DNA from: Acanthosepion esculentum
Taxonomy: Eukaryota; Mollusca; Cephalopoda; Sepiida; Sepiidae
Direction: 5' to 3'
Assembly: GCA_964036315.1 (NCBI GenBank)
Contig: OZ038511.1
Coordinates: 742,229 to 806,228, forward strand
DNA: 64,000 nucleotides
Below are positions 22,166 through 34,215 of the stretch, piece by piece. A program made the position numbers and the translations under genes. A model generated the notes under the pieces. The model was not told the origin of the DNA. It searched no databases and worked only from the letters and a program-made list of their open reading frames with translations. The stretch's first letter is position 1. Each line of letters opens with the position of its first letter.

Positions 22166-23226
22166 ATCACTAGCTTATAGTTGATATTTGAGACAAGGAA
22201 AGAGTCATCATTTCAAATACTGATTTTTTTGTCATGTAAACCTCCCTACAAAGTTGGAAATGAGTAAAACAGAATCTGATACCCTTTTCCTCTATCTAGT
22301 CTTGTTATAGCTGAGTATCTATATATGTGTTTGTATACCAGATGTAACAGCAAAATTCTCCAATTGTTAGATTAAACTTTGGCATGTACCTTAAAAATGA
22401 TTAAAGATATCTTACTAGAATTCTCCAAGGTTTTTATAACACTATCAGACTCTACTTTGAGCAATAAGAATGTGTAATTATTATCCAAACTTAACAGAAG
22501 AATTGTGATGAAATCGATCATAAACAAAAATGACATTAAAGTGTTTTTTAAGATGACAGATTTTATTCAGTGTTGAAATTAGAAAAAATTCTCCTAAATT
22601 TACATTTTAGGCCAGTTTTCTAAGAGAATTAAATGAAGGACATTGTTTTCTCAGTTACTGGAGAATCATAATTTAATAAGGATTCAAATCAATCATTTAT
22701 GAAATGGATTTTATGTCATGCCAGGGTTAGGGATGTCAACATTAACGTTTGTATAGTTAAAGAACAAGAGTCAGTGTCATATTTCTGAATGTTATGTAAT
22801 ATTGAAGGCAATCACTTAACAAAGGCAATAGAGGACAGTATTTGGGATCATGGTCAGATATGTGACAAGTGCAATTTATTAATAAATGGGGAGGGGAAAA
22901 ACATAAAACAAAATCTAACCTCAGCAACATAACTCACAATGTTATATGTAAAAACTGAATCAATTCCAAGGAAAGATCTTGAAACAGTTTGAAGTCTTAT
23001 GCTTTAACAATTTTAAATATTTTTGCTATCTTCATTTTTGACCATTTTTTTTGCTTTGACAGTATTTTATTGGGTCTCTTCTCTGACCCTCTTCAGGTGA
23101 TTCTGATGATCCTGTTCCTATGAAAAAAAAAAAAAAAAAGAATCCAAACTGGTATGTGCAGAAAACAGGAGAATATACCAGCAAAAACATTACAAGCAAA
23201 GATTTGTATATGTAAAGAGATTTGTT
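22166..23226. other. No gene recognised
   Basis: Could hold upstream parts of the following PLE, but no RT motif was readable. A poly-A run lies at about 23124-23139. Confidence 0.4.
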
Positions 23227-24050
23227 TTGATCTGGGAATCAATAATCAAGCAGATCTCACAATTAATTAACCACAGGTTATCTGACAATTCTCCGAGCAA
23301 AACCATCTTCAAAGACAGCAAGAACGTTTATGAAACAGCCCTAAAAGATAGTGGATTCCCGGCAACACTCATATACACACCATACAGTACAAAAATGCCA
23401 GCAGGAAAAGAAACATGATATGATTCAATCTACCATACAACACAAATGGATAAACAAATATAGGAAAAATATTCATTAAACACATATGCAAACATTTCCC
23501 CGTATCAAGCACTCTGCACAAGATATTTAACAAAAACACAGTAAAAATCAGCTGCACTGAGAATATGACCCAGATAATAAAAAAGCACAACAGAACAACA
23601 ACCAACAAACCACCTGCACAAATCAAACACCACGTGCAACTGCAGAATAAAGAACAAACATTTCTTAAATGGAAATTAATTGCAAAACATTAAATATACC
23701 AAACTACAGAAAAATCAGCAGACAATGAAGAAAAAGTATACATAGAAGTAACTGCAGGACTCTGGAAATAGAGAAACTATGCAGACAAAACATCTTTTAT
23801 GAATAGTAAATATGCAAAAAGCACTATGCTTTTTAAAAATAGATGAAAATTAAAAACAAAAGCCAGATTTAAAAAAAAATATCATGTAAAATAAGGAAAA
23901 CAGCATCAGCCTCCAACAATAAATCCCAAAACTGTAAACTGTCTGGAGAAGAAAATAGCTATAAGCAGCTTCCTAGACCAAAATAAGTTATTAAATAAAT
24001 AATCACAATTCATCTCAAGACTGCTGGGTGTTGACCTCAATGTCCACTTT
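23227..24050 (+). pseudogene. Penelope-like element fragment, plus strand
   Basis: Homologous to the minus-strand PLE at 18.69-19.66 kb. It reads RLSDNSPSKTIFKDSKN, SGFPATLIYTPY (23227-23418), then across frames a Thr/Lys linker, CNCRIKNK near 23635, a GIY-YIG-type remnant (IEVTAGLWKQR) near 23740, NSKYAKSTM near 23805, and [16 protein letters not shown] near 23955. At about 24025 the coding sequence runs into the family 1 terminal-repeat tail (tgggtgttgacctcaatgtc) and a short (TA)n. This directly joins PLE coding sequence to the hammerhead-repeat family in matching orientation. Confidence 0.75.
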
Positions 24051-24176
24051 TATATATATATATATTGTAAAATTCCCATGTTCAAAACATTAATTTAAAA
24101 CAGGGCTCAATACAAAAGTAGAGCAATAAATATTTATTTATTTATTATGCACTGTTAGATTAGAACATGTACATAT

Positions 24177-24233
24177 CCACTACAAAACTGTACATCTTGT
24201 TTTAATGTTAAAAAGTAACTTTTCTTCAGGTGG
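24177..24233 (-). ncRNA. Hammerhead-like motif with broken core
   Basis: Minus strand: CCAC (24230-24233), CTGAAGA (24223-24229), stem II region, then AAAA where GAAA is expected, stem III ACAAGA/TTTTGT, triplet GTA (24181-24183) and GTGG (24177-24180) pairing with CCAC. The G12-to-A change should abolish activity. It is the mirror of H3. Confidence 0.6.
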
Positions 24234-24398
24234 AAAATCATTTAAATCAAAATCCCTTCTTTCTCCATATATAAATCATTTCTTTTTCCATATATAAATC
24301 ATTTTTACTTTTTATGGAAAATTTTCCAAATATGGAAGTGGGAGATGTGGTGTGCTAACTGTATTTCAGAATAAAATAATTTAGTAGCATTGTGATTT

Positions 24399-24459
24399 CC
24401 CACCTGACGAAATGGTACTTTTTAATGTTGAAACAAGAAGTACAATTTTGTAGTGGGTA
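24399..24459 (+). ncRNA. Hammerhead-ribozyme-like motif H3
   Basis: Plus strand: stem I CCCAC (24399-24403) pairs with GTGGG (24455-24459). CTGACGA is at 24404-24410. Stem II AAT.../...GTT includes a T-G wobble. GAAA is at 24432-24435. Stem III ACAAGA/TTTTGT has six pairs (one G-T) and a 7-nt loop. The triplet GTA is at 24452-24454. All core bases are present, and unlike H1 and H2 the first stem II pair is Watson-Crick. It is followed after about 30 bp by (TA)n. Hand-folded only. Confidence 0.65.
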
Positions 24460-24483
24460 TGTGCATCTTCTAATGTAACAGTG

Positions 24484-24486
<3 letters not shown>

Positions 24487-24559
<73 letters not shown>
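24487..24559. repeat. (TA)n(TG)n compound microsatellite
   Basis: TA units to 24543, TG units to 24559. Confidence 0.97.
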
Positions 24560-25067
24560 ATGTATGCATGAAGGCTGCCTTTAAAAGTAATCCTTCCCAT
24601 TTTATTATGTCTGACGTGGATGTTTGTAGACTGGCAGTAAAAGTTGAAAGTCACTGCCAATAATCTATGATTTTGGTGTCTTGATACAGCTAAAAGTCTG
24701 ACAAAATGATATATAACCTGAAAATTCATATAGACTAGAAATATATCATTTAATTCCTCAGTGGCATAATAAAAATTTTACCAAATAACTTCCAAAGATT
24801 GCTGAACCTTTATGGTGACCAAACAGTGGACATAAACACAGTTAAGTAGTGGTAATCAATTTTAGCATTGATGACAAGTTATAATTCAGACGGCCCTCCA
24901 CATTTAACAACCAATGAAATGAAGAAGACATGAGAAATCCAAAGCCTTTGGTGGAAAGCAGTGCAGTGTTGCTGAAAATATGCTCTTTTTCCAATTGTGT
25001 TTCCTCTATTATAGTTTCCATGAAAAAAAATGAGAGATATTACTTTTGAAGTATCTATTACATTTTT

Positions 25068-25068
<1 letters not shown>
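24560..25068. other. No gene recognised
   Basis: Unique-looking AT-rich sequence. Confidence 0.4.
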
Positions 25069-25128
<60 letters not shown>

Positions 25129-25140
25129 CACATATATAAT
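25069..25140. repeat. (CA)n(TA)n compound microsatellite
   Basis: CA units then TA units with CA interruptions. Confidence 0.96.
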
Positions 25141-25560
25141 ATATTTGGGTAGCAACCTTTGTTTAATACATATTTCATTGAATGTGAGAGACAAGGAAAA
25201 TCTAATTGTTAGTGAAACTGTAAGATAATGGAAGCTCTCTATATAAAACAAATCAGGTCAAGCCTCAACCTTAACATATTTAACAGTGGTCATAACATGT
25301 TGGCACTCTTTTAAAAGATACCACAACATGAAATCACAGCCACATTTCTTTCAGCATGGCTTTGAATTTATGCTCTTTCCACACAATACAACAAACACTG
25401 AAGCATTAGCAATAAACCCTTTGGAAATGGCTAATGAATTGGCTGAAAGCATTTGAGACAATAATCATTAGAAATTGTTTCTATACTCGCTTAGCCTCCC
25501 ACCAAGGAAAATTGTAAAAACATTGGAAAATCTTATAAGATCAATGAAAATTTCTGCCCC
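25141..25560. mobile_element. Palindromic-family repeat (family 3 copy)
   Basis: Starts tttgggtagcaacctttgtt with tttcattgaatgtgagagac near 25170, matching 21785-21835. Later, acaataatcattagaaattg and aaaattgtaaaaacattgga match 21998-22052. It is diverged and bounded by (TA)n on the left. Confidence 0.55.
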
Positions 25561-25613
25561 AATACCCCAATATATGTCTAAATTTATGTTCAGAAATATA
25601 TTCATGTGTATTT

Positions 25614-25624
25614 CCCTCTCTCTT

Positions 25625-25677
<53 letters not shown>
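25614..25677. repeat. (CT)n(TA)n compound microsatellite
   Basis: A short CT run followed by about 24 TA units. Confidence 0.96.
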
Positions 25678-25681
<4 letters not shown>

Positions 25682-26074
25682 TTTGCACTACACACACGTG
25701 TATGTGTAAATACATGTATCTTTTACTGCCACTTTAGAGACTTTTTATAAAAGTTAGTAGATGGTCAAACCAATTTCCCAGATACTACCTTCAATTGATG
25801 TGCCAAGTATACCATCCTCTCAGAATTTCTGCGCCAGAAACAAAAGGCAACAACATATCAAAGAATCTCATCAAAACCATGCTGCTGCCTGGAACCTCCA
25901 AAATAACAGAAGACAAAATCAACACCGCAAGCATTTTGTTCAGCACCCAACAAATGCTGCTTTTTGGCTTTCCTTTCTCATATCACAAAACGTTACTCTG
26001 GAACTCTTTCAACTTTTATTTTACTTGCTTTCTTTTCACATTTCTCTTCATTTTTAGAACACTTTTATCTAACT
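25678..26074. other. No gene recognised
   Basis: Open frames exist in two registers (25761-26057 and 25795-26220), but neither shows a domain or conserved motif. Confidence 0.4.
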
Positions 26075-26076
26075 AC

Positions 26077-26109
<33 letters not shown>
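26075..26109. repeat. (AT)n microsatellite
   Basis: AT units with one GT interruption. Confidence 0.95.
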
Positions 26110-26879
<770 letters not shown>

Positions 26880-26898
26880 ATTATATATGCATAATGTA

Positions 26899-28371
26899 CA
26901 GGGTGGATAAGGTATTGGAGGACATCGCTTTTTTTTTTGGTTATTGCTGCATTTTACTAGAATTTACATCATTTTTTACAGAAAACAATATGCCAAACAC
27001 ACAGCTTAATCAAGAAATGAAAAGGCATGCTGTAATTGTGGCTTAAAAGTCTGAGCATAATGATTTAGAGATATCTCAATTTTTTAAATGTTGTCAGATC
27101 TTTCATCTACAAAGTTCATAAGGAGTTTGAGACCAAAGATGGAAACATATTACCATATTATCAAAGCATAAAAAAGCATTCCAAATGCTCTGATATTATC
27201 AGAAAACCTGAATTTATCCAGCAAATTCAGCAGACCATCAGTGACAATCCCAGAAAATCTATGAGTTTACTTGCAAAAGATTTCCATCTGGCAGAAGGAA
27301 CGCTTAGATATGTTGTCCACAAAGACATCAGAGATACATCTTATGTAATGAGGAAAGGTTAATCTATGTCAGGAAAAATAAAAATAAAATCGCTTAATCA
27401 GATCTAAAAGCCTCGTAAAAAAAAAAATACCAGCAGAAGATGCTGCAATTTGGTTTTTCTCATGTGAGAAAAACTTTGAACAAGATCAGAAATTTAACAA
27501 AAAAAATGACAGATGCTTATGTGCAGATCCACACACAATTTCCTGCAATGTCATGATTTTTGGGGTTGTTAGCAATGATAGACATGTGATCCCTCTTCAC
27601 TTCTTTCTAGAAGGCCTTGGAGTTAACTCTTCTACCTACTTCTAGGTCCTGGCAACAGTTGTTAAGACCTGGATAGACAGTGTACGTAATGGAAGGCATT
27701 ATGTATTTCAGCAAGGCTCGACACCATCACAAAATACAGGAATGGATGGCTGAAAATTTTCATTATCACATAACCTCCTAATATTTGACCTTCTAACTCC
27801 CCAGATCACACACCATTGGACTACTATGTGTGGAGCATTGTTGAGAGTGAGATCAATGAATGCTCCCATAAAAAACCAAAGATTCTTTGAATGCTGCCAT
27901 AGTCAGAGTCATGTCCAATATAAAACAAGACCATTTAATTCAAGTGTGTAGACAATTTTGATCTCACCTTGAAGAAGTTATTGAAGCTGAAGATAAAATT
28001 CTAAAACAAAAAAAATTTCTTTTTATGATTACAACATTATGATTACAACTGTAGGTCATCAATGTTTGTCGGGCTCATTACAATCTTTAATGAAATATAC
28101 GATTGGTATAACTTAGATGCTAAAATGATGCCTTTACTCTAATCAAAATATATAATTTTTAAAAATCTTTGTGCATGAAATAAAAAAGACACATTTTGGT
28201 ATTTTAATCTTAACTGTAATAATTCTATAAAAATAAATAATTTATTTTATGTAAGAAAAAAAAGAGTGAGGACAAAGTCTTTGAGATGTTATTTTTTTAT
28301 TGGCCCCTTTCCATGTTTTTATTGTTTTATACTCTGACTTAAAAAAAGGAAGACACCTCTATCCACACCCT
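26899..28371 (+). mobile_element. Dead mariner transposon
   Basis: Left end CAGGGTGGATAAGG at 26899 is preceded by TA. The right end (reverse complement AGGGTGTGGATAGAGG) finishes at 28371 and is followed by TA. The transposase is readable from about 26990: LNQEMKRHAVIVA, an HTH region, then from about 27455 WFFSCEKNFEQDQKF, WIDSVRNGRHYVFQQGS near 27680, and SPDHTPLDYYVW near 27800. The motif order is that of mariner (DDD). The first catalytic Asp is Cys (FSCEKNF) and the second is Gly (FQQGS), so this copy is catalytically dead as well as frame-broken. The third Asp is kept. Confidence 0.8.
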
Positions 28372-28465
28372 TAGCCTCAGTAAGTTAATTATACATTTCT
28401 ACTTCTTATTTCACTCACTGAGGCTAAGGGTGTGGATAGAGGTGTCTTCCTTTTTTTTAAGTCAG
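28334..28465. repeat. 48-bp inverted repeat at the mariner right end
   Basis: Arm 28334-28381 and arm 28417-28465 match except for one extra T in the poly-T, around a 35-nt spacer. The arms contain the mariner terminal sequence plus the flanking TAGCCTCAGT, so the duplication extends past the transposon end. Confidence 0.9.
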
Positions 28466-29439
28466 GAAGATTGTGTATGGGTGTCTATGGATGAATACAT
28501 AAACCTAATAGTCCACTCATGCACACACACTCAAATTATAAAATATTATTATTATTTAATTATCAAAATGTGAGACATTTTCCCTTCATTCATCCCATAT
28601 TGCTTTCTGAATTTAAAATCTATACATTTCAATTCAAACTTCAACAGAAATATATGGTCCATTTTTGTTTTTTAAAAGCATGATTAGTAAACAAGACACA
28701 AAAGCAATAAGCATCGTTTTAATAATCAATAACACTGTCACGGATGATAGCATTTTAAATCCATAGTCAGTTATTGGTATGAAGGAAAATGTTTACTAAC
28801 CATTGCTGAGCAAAATAAAAATTCTCAAGAAAAATCTTAAATTGACTGGTTATGATCTTTTATCATTGATTGAAGCACCACATTAGATAGCTAGTATTTT
28901 GACAACTGATAATAGTATATCATCTCTCAAAAGAAATGAAAGCAGAAGTGGAATGCACTCACCAGATATGTTTTTTTAAATAACGTATCTATCTCAATTG
29001 CATGTTTGTAGATATCTTTATGCATTATTGTGTTTATGTATCTCTCTGTGAATTTTTAGTTTAATTTATTGTACAAGTTTATGATTAGTACTGCTAACTG
29101 ATATCATATTTCCTCAACACTACCCTAGTCACACTCCTCACCCCCAATCCTCTAGTCTACAAGTTAAGGGTGACACATTGATTTTTGCCAAATTTCAAGT
29201 TGGGCTAAATTTAATTTGCCCTTTTTCAATTGATACATTCCACTACAAAAAAAAACTTATACTGCACAGAAAAAATTATTTAAAATAGACATTTGAAAAG
29301 AATAAGTTGAAATAAAAATGTGTTATTTGGGAAACAGGGTATACAAGTAATTAGAGATTTTTAAAAGATTATTTTTAAAATTAGAGCAAGATATACATTG
29401 CCTATTAAGTATGTCTCCAGCTTAAAAGGGCTCAGATTT
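28466..29439. other. No gene recognised
   Basis: AT-rich sequence between the mariner and a PLE tail. Confidence 0.4.
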
Positions 29440-29960
29440 ATGCAGCCTAGCTAGCCATGTTAGGTTTAAAAATTTACTTAAAGAAATGAAATAGCTATTC
29501 TTTGCTGACATTGTCAAAGATTTTAAATAATGTTTAAAAAAAAGCTGATAAATGAAATATACATATTTATATTTAATATTTAATAATAATTTTTAAATAA
29601 TTAAAGTAATTCTATTACATTTATTTGTTTTAAAAGAAGTATAGTCTATTAGTAATTAGAATTAGGAATAATATTTTAAAATTGTAGTTCATTATAACAT
29701 ACTCATATTCAAACAACCCTTTTAGAAAAAGTCTTTATGTATACAATAACAAATTTAATGGTAAAACAAAAGTGCCGAAAAACTTTTTGTCGTTGATAAA
29801 GACCAGACGACATGTGATGAACGGATGTCATCATTCGTTTGAAAAGGCACCCTTGCCCTACCTCAACTATACATCTTTTCGAAATTAACTCATATTTTGA
29901 TACAATAGTTGTCAGCGAAAATGAATACCCTACCATCCCTTGTCAAAATGATTTAATTTC
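29440..29960 (+). mobile_element. PLE C-terminus and 3' sequence, plus strand
   Basis: 29474-29530 corresponds to the last codons of the PLE frame at 20313 (aagaaatgaaatagctattc). 29590-29700 is the reverse complement of 19660-19760 (the 3' region of the minus-strand PLEs). The rest to 29960 has no recognised function. A family 2 palindromic repeat follows from about 30050. Confidence 0.55.
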
Positions 29961-30049
29961 CCTGTATCCTTAAAAATTTATATTATGAATGTATGTGCTT
30001 ATAAAACTCAGTAAATTTCAAAATATGTTATTCCAAAATTTGCTTCAAA

Positions 30050-30270
30050 ATGGATCAGGACTAGGGACTTTAATTCTATAATTGAATTTGAGGTTTTTTG
30101 TTTCTGTTTTTGAAACATGTTAATTCTTTTGTAGTGATGGAACCATATTTTTAAATAAGTAAATTTATAATATTTATTCTCTGTAGCTCTGCATTGAGCA
30201 CTGCTTTGTAAAAATAAAAATAATAAGAACACCGGATTATATATCTTACTGTTCTTTCTCTTTATTATAA
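30050..30270. mobile_element. Family 2 palindromic repeat, single arm
   Basis: Reverse-complement match to 21040-21300: gtagtgatggaaccatattt, gcattgagcactgctttgta and caccggattatat. It lies downstream of the PLE tail at 29.5-29.96 kb and ends at a (CATA)n(TA)n tract. Confidence 0.7.

Positions 30271-30811
<541 letters not shown>

Positions 30812-30845
<34 letters not shown>
30812..30845. repeat. (TA)n microsatellite
   Basis: About 17 TA units. Confidence 0.96.
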
Positions 30846-30848
<3 letters not shown>

Positions 30849-31199
30849 AAACTAGTTTAAAACCTGACTAATTAACTTTCTACATGTGAATAAAGTTGTA
30901 TGAGAATTTAATGGAATGTGATATATACTGACATTCACTGTGCAGTGTTGATACCTATATTGTCCATATCTCCTTACTGAGCTTAACTTTGTGTAGAACA
31001 AAAGCCCAATAGTATATCATAACTCACAATACACTGTTTGTAAAATTTGGCTATTAAGCCATTGTGTTATGAAAAGAACTAAACCTCCAAAGATACATAT
31101 ATACCTATGCACACATACATACATTCAAACATGCATGTAATTCCTTTGTTTATTGATTGGACAAACAATTTTTTCCCAATTTATATACCAGTACTTTTT
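30846..31199. other. No gene recognised
   Basis: Nothing identified. Confidence 0.4.
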
Positions 31200-31440
31200 T
31201 TGAAAAATCATTTTACTCCAAGCCACTAAAATGCAAGGGAAAGAAACTGAGAAACATTATTGAATAGAAAGGACAATAAAAGAACCGTATTCAAAAGGAC
31301 AGATGATGACAATGATGATGATTGATGATGTAATTAAATTTTTGAAGATCATAGTTGAGAGGAAAGCAAGAAGCCAGAAGAGAGTCCCACAAGTGAGAAG
31401 TGCAAGAGAAGAAATTGTTAACATAGATTTCTAACTAAAT
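31200..31440 (-). mobile_element. LINE 3' end fragment, minus strand
   Basis: The reverse complement aligns with the LINE tails at 57220-57440 and 47720-48016: TGGGACTCTCTTCTGGC (LWNSLP context), ATCTTCAAAAATTTAA, then the terminal TGGCTTGGAGTAAAATGAT before an A-rich tail. Confidence 0.65.
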
Positions 31441-33879
31441 ATTAGCTAAAATATTTCGTGACAAAATGTCTTTCTCTGAATTTGGGAGATTTGAAAAACT
31501 TTGTTCTAAACAAAGATTTTGATTAAGAATTGTAAAAAAATAGGAAAAGAATTTTGTGCAGCACAAGAAACAAATATTTGAAACTTTCTACTTGTTTCTT
31601 TATTGCACATATTTAAGTCTTTCTCCAACTTTCTTGTTATGCTTAAAATGGATCTGCATGAATAAAATTAACTTCATATGAAAGCATTAGTGGTAATGGT
31701 TTCTAAATTCCTTAGTTTGAAGCAATAGAGAACAGTTATAAATCCTCAAAAGTAAAAACCTTAAAATCCAGTTTGTGTTCTGAGAGATTTTCAATTAATT
31801 AAAAAGAATCTGAGAAATTTAAAAGTTATTTCTTGATTTCATTCCAACAAAAACTGATTATGAAGAAAAGAGAAAATCAAAGTTCAAGTATGTTCAGAAT
31901 ATTTCCTTATTGCATCAGTTTCCTCCTCTAATAAATATTGACAGAAGAGTGTATTGTTTTCTGCTATTGTTATTTTAGTCTTGGATGTTTAGAGACATTG
32001 GTGTATGAAGAGAGTTTGATAAGAAGACTCAATGAGTGGGCACTTGCCAAAACTCTATCTGATGATTATTTTTGAATACAAAATCTTCTTATATCAAAAC
32101 CTCAATCCAATCCAATCTATTTTCTCTGTTTATTCCCAAAACACTTTTGTTCTTATGGAAATATTTCAGATGCCTTGTGGAATAGAGTAACCAGATTGGT
32201 ATTTTCAGAATTCTGCCAACATCTTTAAGATGGTTTATTTTTATCATTGTTTTTTAGCTTGAGTTTTCACAATGGCATCATTCACATTCTTGTGTTCTTA
32301 TTAAAAAATGTTGATGAATTTTGAACTCAAGCACAAAAATGACTTCTTATAGGACTTTGAAACACAATTTTTACTGATGGCAAAGTCATACAAGGATTGG
32401 TATAGGAAAAGGTTTATTCTATGCAATAATTCTTATGCAACATCTGTAGAGTTGGTTGGTTGGTTGGTGGGTTGGCTGGTTGGTTGGATGGACTAACACT
32501 GAAATTAAGTAGTATGAAGAGACAAGAAGACTTCGAGTTATGTTTAAAAATACAACATTTATATATACATATGAGACAGAAGCATATTAGGAAGTTTGAA
32601 AAACTAAGTTGCCCAGGTTGACAATTAAATTATCCAAGCAAGGAGAAATACTGACAATGGAAAGACAAATCCTTTTACTTGAATGTCGCAGTAGAATTGT
32701 TCTCTTATGGCAGTGAGAGATAAGGAAGTGGGATATAGGTCTTGTTTACCTACTGTCATTTATCCACTCATGCATGGTTGTCACATGATATTTGATATTA
32801 AGGATAGACAATAATTTTTCTATCTTTACAATAGTATCTAATCACAAAAGTAAATTTAGCAGTCTTTAGCCATTGCAATATGGTATGTCAAAAGGATGTT
32901 TTTCCTTTGACACCACTATTATTTTCACTACTTTCACCCTTTGGTAATGTTTTTTTTTTAAAGTAATGATTAGAATTTTAATAAATGGAAACAAAATTAC
33001 ATTTTTAAATCTTCTGCTCCAAACAATAAATACTTGAATTTGGAAATTACTAACCTCACAAGAATATTGAATGTGTGGTGCTTTTCTTGTTTGATCATCA
33101 TTCTGATGAGGTTTGTGTACCTATGTACAAAACAGGGGAGAGATTAGCACAGCAACCTAAGCTTGAATATTTTTGAAGTAGGAGCAATGAGATCACAGCT
33201 TGTTACCATGTTTGATATTACTAGAAACATCGCTATTGACCTGCCTTACAGGTGCCACTTCAAGTTTTGAAACATTGTTATCTATTTTCTAGACAGGTTG
33301 TACACCGAAGCTAGAGAACCCAGCTGGAAAGGAGGAGAAATGAGTTTATGCCTTTCCTAAGGACATAAGTGCAAAGTGAACACAAGCAAACTAAAACTTG
33401 GCTTGCAGATTTTTTTTTAATGCTGGCAAGCATTGCCCCCATATGTGCATAATAAGCTTAGATTTTTATAAATATTTTGAAAACAAGAGCTTGAGATATT
33501 TTGAAAACAAGAGCACTTAAGAAATTGCAGTTTGCAGAATTATCACAACTTGAATGTATGATTTTGATTTTTATTTATCATAGAAACATTTTTTTGATTT
33601 TTTGGCTGCAGTGTAACAAACCATAGAAGTGGATGCTGAAATCCTGTTGTTATATTGTAACATTTATTTAGATGACAATGAAGAATGAAGAAATGAAAAT
33701 GCACAAAACAATTTCTGAAGATCACCTAATGCAACAGGTACCTGGGGGGGATAAGGAATGTGTTGGCCAAAGTATTTATTGAAAACACAAAACTTCTCCA
33801 AATTTAACATGACTGCTTATTTCAGTGCTGACTATTAATCACTGTCCACTAATGGGAATATGACTTTGGAGCCTTCTCT
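31441..33879. other. No gene recognised
   Basis: A (TTGG)n run at about 32451-32489 is the only structure noted. No domain in any frame. Confidence 0.4.
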
Positions 33880-34075
33880 AAATGCAGGCCCTACATTCTC
33901 ATGTGGATATAAGACAGACTGTCTTCTGGGTGATAGCATTCTTGAACCTTATTCATCTTTTATCCTTTCCTCAATCATCCCTATCCCCAGTTTTTTCTCT
34001 CACTTCCACTCTCTGTAACCCCCTGCGTACTAGTGGCATTCTTGCCTTGCTTGGGGTGCAATGATTAAAAAAAAA
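33880..34075 (+). mobile_element. LINE 3' end fragment with poly-A
   Basis: Ends TTGCCTTGCTTGGGGTGCAA and TGATTAAAAAAAAAA, the same terminus as the LINE at 48 kb and the fragment at 57.4 kb. Upstream it keeps the CCCCCTGCGTACTAGTGGCA word of the family 3' UTR. A family 1 repeat begins about 10 bp downstream. Confidence 0.75.
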
Positions 34076-34084
34076 ATGTAAATA

Positions 34085-34215
34085 TAAAAATAGACATTGA
34101 AGTCAACATCCTACAGTGACAATCTGCTTCATGCTTTAACCCAAAATTTCTCACCCAAATATTGTGTTAAAGCATGAATATGTCACTACTCAATGTTGAT
34201 ATCAGTGGCGGCAAA
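34085..34215. mobile_element. Family 1 repeat, degenerate
   Basis: Inverted pair around gtcaacatcctacagtgaca and tgtcactactcaatgttgat. Hammerhead positions are altered on both strands (GAAT or GAAG for GAAA). Unlike other copies it has no flanking (TA)n. Confidence 0.55.

Larger units (their letters stand above)
24066..24486. mobile_element. Inverted-repeat element with divergent hammerhead pair (family 2b)
   Basis: 83-bp arms 24151-24233 and 24400-24482, about 85% matched by eye, around a 166-bp centre. Each arm holds a hammerhead-like motif pointing outward: one intact on plus (H3) and one with a broken core on minus. The left flank (cagggctcaatacaaaagta) resembles the nested palindrome at 21.1 kb. 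(TA)n lies on both outer sides. Confidence 0.75.

Noticed and set aside
23369..23626. Minus-strand 85-codon hydrophobic frame
   Set aside because: Antisense shadow of the plus-strand PLE fragment; the plus frame of 19153-19374 is likewise the shadow of the minus-strand PLE.
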